Origin: Ridgeia piscesae
Lineage: Eukaryota > Annelida > Polychaeta > Sabellida > Siboglinidae
Assembly: GCA_025642075.2 (NCBI GenBank)
Contig: JAODUO010001172.1
Location: forward strand, 185,643 to 249,642
Direction: 5' to 3'
DNA: 64,000 bases
Positions within the stretch are counted from its first letter, which is position 1. Each line of letters starts with the position of its first letter. The translations under genes and the position numbers were made by a program. The notes under the pieces are model-generated. The model ran no database searches. It had not been told where the DNA came from and saw only the letters and a list, made by a program, of their open reading frames with translations. Shown here one piece after another: positions 59,001-64,000 of this stretch.

Positions 59001-59612
59001 ATTCTGCAATAACTGGTTTAGGGTTGGTGTTGGCCCGGCCTGCTGTTGTATGCCTGGTCCAGATATGAACCTAGGCTGGTTTGAACCACAGCCTGAAGAG
59101 TAGTTCGAAGGATGCATCCCCATGTTACCCCACCCACCACTGGCACCAACACCCATTCGACCTGTCATTCCTGGCATCCTCGGAGCCTGCGAATAACCTG
59201 GCCTCATATTCTGCTGACCAAACTGGTTGGACTGTTGCACAAAATCACCAGCGCCAGTATTTCCTCCAATTCGGCCATGTTGTTGGTCTGGCATACTCAT
59301 GTTTCCCCGATTAAAACCGACGTTGTAGTTGCTCATTTGAGACACTGGCATAGGTTCATTAATTTTACCAAAGCCGTCACTTGACATACTTTGATCTCCA
59401 CTACCTTGACCGAAGCTGGTCATGTCAGAATTCATTACAGAACTCTCCATATTTTGTGAATATTCATTCGAAGTTCGATCCAAGTTCATATTTTGCTGTC
59501 CTCCATCTTGAAACGGCGCTATTGTGTTCACATCGGGCACATTATTTGCAGATTTAAGCTTCGAATTTAACATCATACTATCCGACTGAATTTCTGTGTG
59601 ACTATTTTCCAT
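15734..59612 (-). CDS. ARID1: ARID1 (ARID1A/ARID1B, BAF250, Osa homologue), complete, sixteen coding exons
   Basis: Coding exons, 5' to 3' on the - strand: 59612–58803, 53658–53449, 50935–50675, 36804–36612, 36019–35930, 34830–34666, 33063–32110, 30274–29844, 29104–29000, 27433–27233, 24714–24501, 23418–22482, 20793–20474, 19802–19600, 19417–19297, 17817–15734. All phases fit; the sum is 7,299 nt, 2,432 residues plus TAG. Human ARID1A is about 2,285 residues and fly Osa about 2,700. The order is a disordered Gln/Gly/Met/Pro-rich N-terminus with the conserved TPTLNQLL motif (195–202), an ARID domain (about 1075–1200), another disordered stretch, a conserved FPPKKEV..FPAGSVEATTP segment (about 1705–1725), and the helical BAF250_C domain to the end. 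ARID1 binds DNA through ARID and docks BRG1/BRM and core subunits through BAF250_C in the nuclear BAF complex. The start Met has A at -3, G at +4, and an in-frame TGA 45 nt upstream. Extra small exons in the long introns cannot be excluded. Confidence 0.95.
17866..17880. promoter_or_regulatory. CTCF-like core, copy 2
   Basis: Identical to 15103–15117; with the next bases the reverse complement CCGCTAGATGGCA matches 12 of 13 CTCF core positions. It sits in the intron about 50 nt upstream (- strand) of the last ARID1 exon. Confidence 0.4.
18344..19122. mobile_element. old hAT-like non-autonomous element
   Basis: The left end AAGGATGGGACGAATG and the TCGAATATTCGAAT-type sub-terminal sequence look like hAT ends. 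The right end is ATATCCTT. Flanks CATATACT and AACATACT agree at six of eight positions, as a decayed target duplication. The interior (about 18840–18987) is related to the arms of the inverted repeat at 21473–21962. The rest of this intron (17818–18343, 19123–19296) shows nothing further. Confidence 0.5.
19297..19417 (-). CDS. ARID1: ARID1 exon: FPPKKEV / GSVEATTP segment
   Basis: Encodes KPGMHPSAFPPKKEVIFPAG, then SVEATTPKLVKRRRLNHKDIG. Human ARID1A has [20 protein letters not shown] followed by RRRLTMKDIG here, so the block is a strong orthology marker. The acceptor is TTAAACAG at 19418–19420; the nearer GCCAG at 19411 breaks the phase. Donor is ATCG|GTACGT. Confidence 0.93.
19600..19802 (-). 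CDS. ARID1: ARID1 exon, disordered MRMGRDQQWQ segment
   Basis: Encodes NMRMGRDQQWQMPHRFMHNG, APYGMGTGVSPMPPSSGSY, a basic stretch, and ends HPGKMQ (human: SGMKMQKAGPP). Acceptor ACCACAG, donor CAG|GTACGT. Incoming phase is one base from the previous exon and outgoing phase is 0. Introns on both sides are short (182 and 671 nt). Confidence 0.88.
19803..20473 (-). other. ARID1 intron with a GC-rich inverted repeat
   Basis: At about 20199–20332, GACGTTTCGAAAACCATCC and GGATGGTTGTCGAAACGTC form 19-bp arms (two mismatched positions) around a roughly 90-nt G+C-rich loop. It is probably a transposon remnant of unknown class. The rest is plain intron. Confidence 0.55.
20474..20793 (-). CDS. ARID1: ARID1 exon, Gly/Tyr/Gln-rich
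   Basis: Encodes SEQSPDTMSSPSQMRMMSGG, then a prion-like stretch (DQYGQYGSGGGQGYSGQYPG, YSGQHGYGAQKGG), ending YNMSA. Tyr/Gly/Gln-rich segments of this type drive condensate formation in BAF subunits; that role is inference here. Acceptor CCTGTCAG; donor GCGA|GTGAGT. Confidence 0.9.
21473..21962. mobile_element. inverted-repeat element with about 170-bp arms
   Basis: Left arm 21473–21650 and right arm about 21790–21962 are inverted copies, sharing TGACCTAAC, CCAAACTTCTCGCATATCTT, ACATACACTA, ATGAAGAAAATTCACAAA and CGCAGATC. The centre is AT-rich. A diverged third arm lies at 18840–18987. The remainder of the intron 20794–22481 holds no recognisable feature. Confidence 0.7.
22482..23418 (-). 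CDS. ARID1: ARID1 exon, very Met-rich disordered region
   Basis: Encodes about 312 residues after the ARID. The first 190 contain about 43 Met (23%), mostly in GMMPG, SMMPG and GGMMPGG blocks, with a direct repeat MPDRAGMMPDRAGMMPG. A conserved patch, VQDPFADDVSSQYP, resembles the IQDAFNDGSDSTF segment of human ARID1A. The end is NQFGQYSD. Acceptor TGTTACAG, donor GACCG|GTGAGT. An intronic 28-bp tandem repeat starts about 10 nt upstream of the acceptor. Confidence 0.92.
23428..23560. repeat. 28-bp tandem repeat next to an ARID1 acceptor
   Basis: About four copies of ACTCTCAGAATCTATCTCAC plus GTCAAACC, with small deletions. It begins about 10 nt upstream (- strand) of the acceptor at 23419. 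The rest of the intron to 24500 is AT-rich; the diverged direct repeat AGAATTGATCCAGAACGACG occurs at about 24030, 24110 and 24190. Confidence 0.8.
24501..24714 (-). CDS. ARID1: ARID1 exon: second half of ARID DNA-binding domain
   Basis: Encodes VTKNKKWRDVSSALSIGGSS, SAGFTLRKNYAKYLFAFEC and RFDRGNVDP, matching human [20 protein letters not shown] followed by [20 protein letters not shown]. This is the helix-turn-helix part that contacts DNA. It continues IDANSKKDSKRSSSSTAG, a basic Ser-rich linker, to donor GCAG|GTTTGT. Confidence 0.96.
24715..27232 (-). other. ARID1 intron between the two ARID exons
   Basis: About 2.5 kb with no repeat or ORF that I recognise. It interrupts the ARID domain between GGLVE and VTKNKKW. 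Confidence 0.6.
27233..27433 (-). CDS. ARID1: ARID1 exon: first half of ARID domain, tandem NAGNAG acceptor
   Basis: Encodes QKPCQNEVLNKICEFGEEPD, RRHFLERLFAFHEERNTPIT and AVPTISKTQIDLYRLYFLVK, ending ERGGLVE. It lines up with human [20 protein letters not shown] and [20 protein letters not shown]. It lacks a Met, so it is easily missed by ORF scans. The acceptor is CTGCAGCAG, a NAGNAG pair, so the exon may start at 27433 (with Gln) or 27430 (without). Donor GAG|GTAGGA. Confidence 0.96.
27434..28540 (-). other. ARID1 intron, part outside the tandem array
   Basis: AT-rich intron sequence with no feature seen. The remaining 28541–28999 is the 56-bp array. Confidence 0.6.
28541..29000. repeat. 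56-bp tandem array copying an exon–intron junction
   Basis: About eight units plus the true junction. On the - strand a unit reads GTAAGTTCAG, CCCCCTAACTG, TTGACACTTCTCCCCCTAG, CTGGTCAGGCACACCG. The last piece copies the end of the exon at 29000–29104. Donor-like GTAAG survives at 28998 (real), 28942, 28830, 28718 and 28606, plus a variant at about 28554. Units at 28886, 28774 and 28662 have GAAAG instead, so the array is built of 112-bp dimers. Confidence 0.92.
29000..29104 (-). CDS. ARID1: ARID1 exon just before the ARID exons
   Basis: 35 codons, phase 0 at both ends: DNLSHPATPVAPSPSLMSLH, then DDLENVSSPSWPGTP. Acceptor TCATTGCAG; donor CACCG|GTAAGT. Its last 20 nt and the donor are the template of the 56-bp tandem array that follows in the intron. 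Because it is symmetrical (105 bp), skipping would keep the frame. Confidence 0.85.
29105..29843 (-). other. ARID1 intron, no feature seen
   Basis: Short intron between the polyQ exon and the 105-bp exon. No repeat recognised. Confidence 0.6.
29844..30274 (-). CDS. ARID1: ARID1 exon with polyglutamine/Met tract
   Basis: Encodes TPTSLADNRTIPSISDPTS, a Ser/Thr-rich stretch, and then a roughly 50-residue tract of Gln runs broken by single Met or His (QQQQQMQQQQQQM-type), ending ASGSEDSNEKPSRSRL. CAG and CAA codons alternate with ATG, so the tract is likely length-polymorphic. Acceptor ATAACAG; donor CTG|GTGAGT. Confidence 0.9.
30275..32109 (-). other. ARID1 intron, no feature seen
   Basis: AT-rich intron. 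A CTCTAGTGGC sequence at 31649–31658 partly resembles a CTCF core, but too weakly to call. Confidence 0.6.
32110..33063 (-). CDS. ARID1: ARID1 large exon, Gly/Met/Asn/Pro-rich
   Basis: About 318 residues: GGYNRAAGPGMPGYTGGPQN, AGPNIQMNRAGPNSNYHAQY, an Ala-rich helix (GALAAAQAAMAAAANQL), then MNG/Met-rich stretches, ending EVSMANTSSG. The composition matches the ARID1A region with MAGGINPMGAGGQMHG. No folded domain is expected. Acceptor TTTGTAG, donor GTG|GTAAGT. Confidence 0.92.
33064..34299 (-). other. ARID1 intron, no feature seen before the dispersed repeat
   Basis: Unremarkable AT-rich sequence with short ORFs only. The dispersed repeat occupies the rest of the intron towards 34632. Confidence 0.55.
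34300..34632. mobile_element. dispersed repeat, copy 1
   Basis: Related to 47388–47680 and 50383–50577. Shared blocks include CGCCCAAAATATGC-like, AAATTGCCA, CTCATCGCTATTTCCTGC, AGTTATGCATTT, CCCATCCTACCA and CACCCATTGTT. The right end GGGGAAACACTG mirrors the left end AGTGTTTCCCCTGCTA of the other copies, as in hAT ends. An 11-bp hairpin, CCCATCCTACC/GGTAGGATGGG, lies at 34569–34594. Confidence 0.65.
34666..34830 (-). CDS. ARID1: ARID1 exon (GYPQQQMMPPP segment)
   Basis: Encodes GYPQQQMMPPPMGCSTAGQM, GYSGAGNKMPPHSNMMGGNM and ends GMYPNQAQ. Both ends are in phase 1, and acceptor GTGTTTAG and donor CAAG|GTAGGC fit. Confidence 0.9.
34831..35929 (-). other. ARID1 intron with GC donor side, no feature seen
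   Basis: AT-rich. It contains diverged direct repeats of the type AATTCAAGACTTTTCAAGGC around 35575–35900 but nothing classifiable. Its 5' splice site is the GC donor of the exon at 35930. Confidence 0.55.
35930..36019 (-). CDS. ARID1: ARID1 90-bp exon with a GC donor
   Basis: Encodes NQTGSPMPQRTPSSQLDPQ and ARIQSPMSNQG, a Ser/Pro/Gln stretch like the SPMP-rich ARID1A N-terminus. Acceptor GATTGCAG. The donor is CCAAG|GCAAGT, a GC–AG intron with otherwise perfect consensus. The exon length is a multiple of three and phase 1 on both sides, so it is a good candidate for alternative skipping. Confidence 0.85.
36020..36611 (-). other. ARID1 intron, no feature seen
   Basis: Short AT-rich intron; no repeats. 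Confidence 0.6.
36612..36804 (-). CDS. ARID1: ARID1 exon with SPVGS motif
   Basis: Encodes DATNPGSIEDANSEKSNSSI, ATPTPTTPGPQHPGL and SPVGSTGSRSNTPASVTG. The last block resembles the human [20 protein letters not shown] segment. Acceptor TGTTGTAG after a 13.9-kb intron; donor ACTG|GTAAGT. Confidence 0.88.
36893..36962. repeat. TG / TGCG microsatellite
   Basis: A TG run of about 28 nt followed by CGTG units, beginning about 90 nt from the exon at 36804. Confidence 0.95.
37900..37947. repeat. perfect-loop hairpin, 22-bp arms
   Basis: Arms TTTTGTAAGAAATTAACTTA plus CT and its inverse with one mismatch around a 4-nt loop TTGG. The 24-nt core at 37904–37927 recurs exactly at 39650–39673 without the second arm. 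Confidence 0.8.
38420..39560. promoter_or_regulatory. G+C-richer, CA/GGCAG-rich segment in the long ARID1 intron
   Basis: This segment and 42100–42720 stand out from the AT-rich intron by G+C and by CAGC/GGCAG-type words, without being a clear repeat. A hairpin AGGCAGCCA/TGGCTGCCT lies near 42553–42577. It could be an internal promoter or enhancer. A + strand ORF of 203 codons (39097–39708) has no recognisable domain. Confidence 0.25.
47388..47680. mobile_element. dispersed repeat, copy 2
   Basis: Begins ATAGTGTTTCCCCTGCTATA and shares AAAATATGCTGAAATTGCCA, TTAGTTATGCATTTG and GCCCATCCTACCACATCACC with copies 1 and 3. Confidence 0.7.
48834..49759. mobile_element. piggyBac-like non-autonomous element (926 bp)
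   Basis: Terminal inverted repeats CCCATTTTATCC start exactly inside TTAA at 48830–48833 and 49760–49763. TTAA duplications and CCC starts are diagnostic for piggyBac. There is no transposase ORF. The interior has a CRE-like ATGACGTCAG near 48947. Confidence 0.85.
50036..50073. repeat. TA microsatellite
   Basis: About 19 TA units. Confidence 0.95.
50383..50577. mobile_element. dispersed repeat, copy 3 (internally deleted)
   Basis: Left end TAGTGTTTCCCCTGCTACGT and right end AAGGGAAAACACTG are inverted versions of each other. The middle is shorter than in copies 1 and 2. No clean 8-bp duplication was found. Confidence 0.65.
50675..50935 (-). CDS. ARID1: ARID1 exon, Gln/Pro-rich
   Basis: 87 codons, phase 0 at both ends: FPQQQMGFGVQSPQQPFPGQ, QSPHSTFFQQQQMMPQQMAA, ending QPLPQNTVQ. 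The acceptor CTGCCTTGCAG at 50936 gives a clean join to NHSFNQQ of the previous exon. The ORF runs 21 codons further upstream to a Met, which I take as intron. Confidence 0.85.
50936..51520 (-). other. ARID1 intron, first part
   Basis: No feature seen before the pogo/Tigger-like element. Confidence 0.55.
51523..52743. mobile_element. pogo/Tigger-like non-autonomous element (1,221 bp)
   Basis: Inverted ends CAGTCGCGCCTCG(C/T)TATAACG, and both sides continue with GCG and a TGGACCCC-type block as in Tigger elements. The flanking duplication is TA (51521–51522, 52744–52745). CTATAACGCG is repeated near the left end. No transposase ORF remains; the G+C-rich middle (51960–52040) is unclassified. 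Confidence 0.85.
53449..53658 (-). CDS. ARID1: ARID1 exon with polyQ tract
   Basis: 70 codons, phase 0 at both ends: GQMYDPNRRPSNPAMSSGAS, GYGQQVAGSQFSGQGHFSSN, then a ten-Gln run and PGRTGNMNHSFNQQ. Acceptor CATTTTAG, donor CAG|GTCAGT. Confidence 0.92.
53659..55590 (-). other. ARID1 intron, first part
   Basis: AT-rich. The only structure seen is a hairpin with perfect 13-bp arms, TTGAAAGTGATCA, and an 8-nt loop at 54897–54930. Confidence 0.6.
55598..56481. mobile_element. TA-flanked non-autonomous element (Tc1/mariner-like)
   Basis: Inverted ends TTGTCCCTAATAGAC with TA on both sides (55596–55597 and 56482–56483). AATAGACACGCAC-type words recur just inside each end. No transposase ORF. Superfamily is inferred from the TA duplication. 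Confidence 0.6.
56484..58802 (-). other. ARID1 intron, remainder of first intron
   Basis: AT-rich intron up to the donor of the first coding exon. A short TA run lies at 58731–58745. No exon or repeat family recognised. Confidence 0.55.
58803..59612 (-). CDS. ARID1: ARID1 first coding exon
   Basis: 270 residues from the start Met: acidic/Asn-rich start MENSHTEIQSDSMMLNSKLK, then Gly/Met/Gln-rich sequence and the motif PTPTLNQLLQNANLP, which matches PTATPTLNQLLTS in human ARID1A; LNQLL is an LxxLL motif. It ends MPGNPAFRNQ at donor CAG|GTAAGA. The start context TACTATGG is strong, and an in-frame TGA lies at 59655–59657. Confidence 0.93.
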
Positions 59613-59709
59613 AGTACTTAAACTTAACGTTGATGTCGGTTCGGTGGCAGAACGTCAACTCGTCCGCTTCCCCGTCCTTTTTGTTCACAATGGCATGCAC
59701 TACCGACAT
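59602..59709 (-). other. upstream ORF overlapping the ARID1 start
   Basis: A 35-codon ORF (MSVVHAIVNKKDGEADELTF…) starts 97 nt upstream of the ARID1 ATG and ends in TAG inside it, in another frame. Further upstream (- strand) is a start–stop ATGTAG. It counts only if this DNA is 5' UTR, which the sequence alone does not prove. Confidence 0.4.
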
Positions 59710-60425
59710 AATGCAACGCACACACCCAGCCGGGAAAATACGTTACTCCGACGGAAACACGTCCCCATCATTCCCAAATGCATGTCCTACATGGTCCCGA
59801 TCCGCAGATTAAGTATGTAGGCACGTGTTAAAAGATGGGTGAAACTACAGTAAGGAAAAACTTACGTTCATGGCAGCATGGTCTTATCATAAACTAAAGC
59901 TATTATATGCTACTCCTCAATAGCGGGAACATCAGAAGATTGCTTTGCAAATCACTACGCCTTTCGAATCATGTTTCCAAAGGTCTGTAAATTCCACTGG
60001 AAATTTTCCTGTACATTATTCTCATTACACATTTATCGACTATATGCATTAATTGCATACGAATGGATAAATATGTAAAATATACATGCACAAACATGGG
60101 ATTATTTCTGCTCAATGCGCGACGGATGTAGCCAATGAAAAATCAGTTGTGAAGCGTCTAAGGCATTCTTTACAATTCTGGCTTTCCAATTAGCCGATAC
60201 ATTTTCCTCCCCACCGGTGAGATGACACATAGTCGCCATTCTGAGAAGTTTCAGTCAAATAACTGTTACCAACATTTTGTCATATGTATAGTTTGTCTTT
60301 TGCGATTTTTTGAATGCATAATAATTGTTCAGAACCGCATATTTTCACTGTTTACATGTATGTACCATATGTTAGGGAGTAAAAACGAAGAGCATTAATT
60401 TGGCGAAGGGCTCCGCCGTTGCCGT

Positions 60426-60433
60426 TGACGTCA
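60426..60433. promoter_or_regulatory. CRE/ATF-like site TGACGTCA
   Basis: Perfect palindromic CRE, about 0.8 kb upstream of the ARID1 ATG, inside the CpG-richer piece 60405–60560. A role in the ARID1 promoter is inference. Confidence 0.4.
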
Positions 60434-62677
60434 TCGGTGGGACAGGCTCGTATTATTGAGCACGCAACTGTATTTATTTTAGTTTTCGCTGGGTAATTCC
60501 TAAGTTGCCGCGTACCACTGCGATCAGAGCGGAGAAAGAATACTTCTCAACTCCAAAAGCGCTCCGGCGTTGTCCTTAAGCATGCTGTATTTCAACAAAC
60601 CAAACGCAATGTCACATTTGGGGATGGAATTTGATATTCATTGGCTCTTACCGTTATTAAACGTCCCCCCACGAATGAACTTAGTCACCGCTTTTCCAAG
60701 TCAAAATACAATTTTTCGTAGGTGTCACCACTCTGCACTATACATGCCGCTCGTTTGGGTCGCTGTCTTGCGACCTTGCAAGTTAATCAAGCTACGTTAG
60801 CCAATTAAGGCATCATATTTGCTTTGTGATACAACCTAAATCCTTGTTGAGGATAGGCAGTCCACAATGATGCAGCACGCATTTTGCTTATGGCGCATTT
60901 ATAAAACAAATTATTTTATAAACTTTGTTGCTAGCGCGCTGGGTAAAAAAAAACTTTCGGGGTTTCGTAAAAATTCTCAAATTTTTCGTAAAAGCCATAG
61001 TTTGCAACTTTATGCTCGTCTTACAAAAACATATCATCATGTTTATAATGAGAAATGCCTTTGTTGAGAAGGCTACCTTTTATTTGCTGGTTGATAAAAA
61101 ATATAATTATTTCTTATGTTTGTCGAGAATTAATATTTTATGCAGCTGCAATAGGAAACTATAGGGCCTACACGTCCCTTTCTCTAACATACGCATGAAC
61201 TAAATCGCAGAGGGCTCAGACCTCATTTCATAGACCATAAAATATTTACATTTGTACGTGTGTACGTGAAACAACAATAATAAGCTTAACATTGTGTTTT
61301 AAGTACGCATATCACCAAAGTGTATCTTTTCAAGTGACATGTCTAGAAAACCATACAGGATTGCGCTTCCATTAAAAATTGGTGATCACTAAGTGGGTAC
61401 ACTTTACAATGGCTGCGCAGTGAGTAATTGACTGAACACCATTTTACCCAACAAATTGCCTTATTAATAAGCTTGTTTCATTTCATGAATTCCAATCCAG
61501 TCATTCACTATAAGCTTTATTTGGCCACAAGATTAGTACATTCAAAACAAGTAAAAACAAGATATTGGGTGTCGCCATCTTCTTCGTCCAGCTGCCATAT
61601 AATGTCTGTTCCAGGCGTTGGCGATCACGACTCTCCAAACCGCCGGTCGTTCGCTGTACTCAGTAGTTCTGTTGCGCTCATTCCGTACCACGTCGACATA
61701 TTACCAATGGTGTCGTCATATTGCACCTTTAAAAATATTGTTTAAATCAACAGGTAGGATTCAACAGGACCACAACAATAACACCAGCAACAACATTATC
61801 CCAATTGGCATCCAACTTCAGCCCAACACATTCTCACCACACATTGGGCCATTATTGGGCCCCATTTGGAAATCCTACTATATAAGTGATGCAACCACAA
61901 AAGGTTTTCATTTATTTGGTTGCCAAAGCGCTTGTAAACATAATAGCCAGCGATTTTGGGGAGAAAGAGCATTTACTCACGCTAAAACGTTCGAACCTTT
62001 TGTTCCCTGAGGTCCCATCTCCATTGTCCAGATAAATAATTATGCTAACGATATAGATTACGTCTTAGTGAGTGTTTTTTTCCGGTGCATCGGACTGTGA
62101 TTAAACTTCGAATTATTTGCACTGAAGTCTAACAAAAGCATTGTTTGCATAATTATAAACATTAAAATTATATCAAATGTTCGACATTTGGATTCCACCG
62201 CAACTCAACCGAAATGTGTCCAGCCAACTCGTATTGATATGTTTTAAATGGACACTGGCTTTGTAATAAACTTGACCTCTTTATTGAAAATGTTATACTG
62301 TTTCAGCGTGTCCCAGAAAATAGCATGTCACGCGTCAGCATTTTATTGCTAACCCAACATAATCCTAACTTGTGATGGGCACAGCCTGTTACACGATGAC
62401 GATTTTTCAAACACCAATTACATAAACAAAACCCAGAATGTTTAGGCAACCAGGGACAATGTTGTAGGTGGTACAGTTGTTTTTACTGTGATGTAGAAAA
62501 AAAAGAAACTCAGCGGGTGGATCTCAACAAATATCCTCTTGAATATATAGAGCCTCCCAAGTTCTCCAAGCCATGGACACTTTTGGAAAAAGTCTATAAT
62601 CTATTTACTAACCATCCGAGTGTTCATTTTATAATGAAAACATGTACCCGAGATGACCAACATGCACGTTTAACGTC

Positions 62678-62758
62678 TAAAGGTACCGTCACACGGTGCA
62701 ACTTGGTTGCATGCAACTGTTGCATGCAACAAAGTTGCACCGTGTGACGGTACCTTTA
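62678..62758. mobile_element. 81-bp near-perfect palindrome (foldback MITE-like)
   Basis: Two 40-bp arms, 39 of 40 positions matching, around one central T. Outer sequence TAAAGGTACCGTCACACGGT, inner GTTGCATGCAAC. No flanking duplication beyond the palindrome itself was identified. Confidence 0.85.
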
Positions 62759-63910
62759 CAATATGTTTGCATGTACATCTACGCCCTTTTGATCGGTCCA
62801 ATTATTATAGGTCTATACCAACTGTTAATTGGTTTGTGCAGGAGTTTTTAGTCTGATAGAATTATCACAATTGACAGTTCCCCAAAATAATGAACTTCAA
62901 AACGAAAATCTTAGAAGGTAGAACAACATATACATTTTATATAGGCCTACCTATATAACATATGGGTCTAGGAGTATTAAAATAGTATGCAATCACTTAA
63001 GTTTGTATTAAAATACTTGATCTGGTCCTGTTACACCATATACCCTCTTTCCACGACTGCGTGATAACGGGAGACTGTACAGTTGTTACAAGAAGGCATG
63101 ATATTTACGTTCCAATTTGAAAGACAAGTTACTAAAATGCACCTTGCAGGCATGCAGGCTTTATGTCTACTTTACCTAAGTTGTACTGTTGAACATTTAT
63201 TGTCTGCTTGATTAACGTTCCTCCGTCACCAATTTGTAATTATTCATTTTATTTGTTTCGGCTATTTTATTGGCCATTGGACGTGAATTAACCCGTATTA
63301 GAATTGGCTCATGCGTAGCTGGTGCGGTGCATTAATTTGGATATGTTCCGTCTTCTGACTCATTGATGACATTCCCTAATTGGCTCCGTTCACAGTTCCA
63401 TCACATTCCGAAATTCTCTGACCATTTTGACCTAGGCAAAATGGATTGCAATTAACGTAAGCGTATTTACAACATGTATTTCATGACGAGACGTGCAGCT
63501 TCCGACTGTGCACCGATGGAGTCGTGTGCTTCCCTTCATTTTCTTTATATATTCCAATCCTCCTTTTCTCTGTCCCCGACTCATTCACTCACACATCCCT
63601 CTCCCGCCATCCCCAGCCCACCCACCAAATGCGAGAAAATTGAATAAATTTCGCCGCCGCGGCGCTGTCTTCAGCTTATCTCCGCTCTCTCGTCTCGTCG
63701 ATTAATCGAAACAATTTTGGTCGTCGGAAGCAACTCCCATGTGGCTGTCTTCAAACTGACATTACTTAACTCGTGTGCAACTGTAAACCATATTTTCCTA
63801 ATTTGATGTTTTCGATCTTATAGATAATTCCTAGCCAATTTTTTATGTTTTAATAACATTTACTCGGCCACAGCGCTTTATTTGAAGTGTATGTTTAGGA
63901 CAATGTGCAG

Positions 63911-64000
63911 GTCAAGGACGTATTCAAAAGCCGCACTGCTGTAGCATATGAACAAAGTACATGTCAAGGACATATCCAAAACCCGCACAGCTGTAGTGTA
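63911..64000. repeat. 52-bp tandem repeat running off the window
   Basis: GTCAAGGAC…CCGCAC-GCTGTAG recurs with a 52-nt period (starts at about 63911 and 63963). It continues past the right edge. Confidence 0.8.

Larger units (their letters stand above)
59613..64000. other. region upstream of ARID1, presumed promoter side
   Basis: No protein gene recognised. A CpG-richer piece lies at 60405–60560 and another at 63640–63720 (GCCGCCGCGGCG). A non-coding first exon of ARID1 may lie here. ORFs at 61428–62010 have no recognisable domain. Confidence 0.5.

Noticed and set aside
61560..61745. Possible decayed reverse-transcriptase or transposon sequence
   Set aside because: Felt repeat-like on reading, but no motif strong enough to name was visible.

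Overview
This window is animal nuclear DNA: spliced genes with GT–AG introns, AT-rich introns full of micro- and minisatellites, and several families of transposable elements. It looks like an invertebrate, most likely a lophotrochozoan or invertebrate deuterostome. HELB is, to my knowledge, absent from flies and nematodes, and the ARID1 gene looks like a single-copy relative of vertebrate ARID1A/ARID1B and fly Osa. I cannot name the species. No bacterial, viral or CRISPR features were seen.

Two protein-coding genes are arranged tail to tail. On the + strand, positions 628–14065 carry the 3' part of HELB (DNA helicase B). Eight coding exons run from the Walker A exon to the stop and join in frame into 613 residues; the N-terminal part lies left of the window. 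On the - strand, positions 59612 down to 15734 carry what appears to be a complete ARID1 (BAF250) gene, the ARID-containing targeting subunit of the BAF SWI/SNF chromatin remodeller. Sixteen coding exons with matching splice phases sum to 7,299 nt (2,432 residues plus stop). The facing poly(A) signals of the two genes are only 24 nt apart, around 14509–14544.

The HELB introns hold a roughly 60-copy 25-bp minisatellite, a 21-bp minisatellite, a 0.9-kb CA-type array, two pieces of one LINE, an hAT-type non-autonomous element with a perfect 8-bp target duplication, an inverted-repeat element and a tRNA-derived SINE. The ARID1 introns hold further hAT-like, pogo/Tigger-like, piggyBac-like and TA-flanked elements, a three-copy dispersed repeat, and a 13.9-kb intron with a G+C-richer middle. 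Upstream of the ARID1 start are an overlapping upstream ORF, a CRE-like site and an 81-bp near-perfect palindrome.

The most unusual feature is a 56-bp tandem array inside an ARID1 intron (28541–29000, just 5' of the ARID exons). It copies an exon–intron junction, and each unit contains branch-point-like, acceptor-like and (in most units) donor-like sequence. More broadly, tandem repeats sit directly beside splice junctions at several places in both genes. Functionally, HELB works in DNA replication and repair and ARID1 in chromatin remodelling; nothing in the sequence shows that the neighbours are co-regulated beyond sharing a terminator region.
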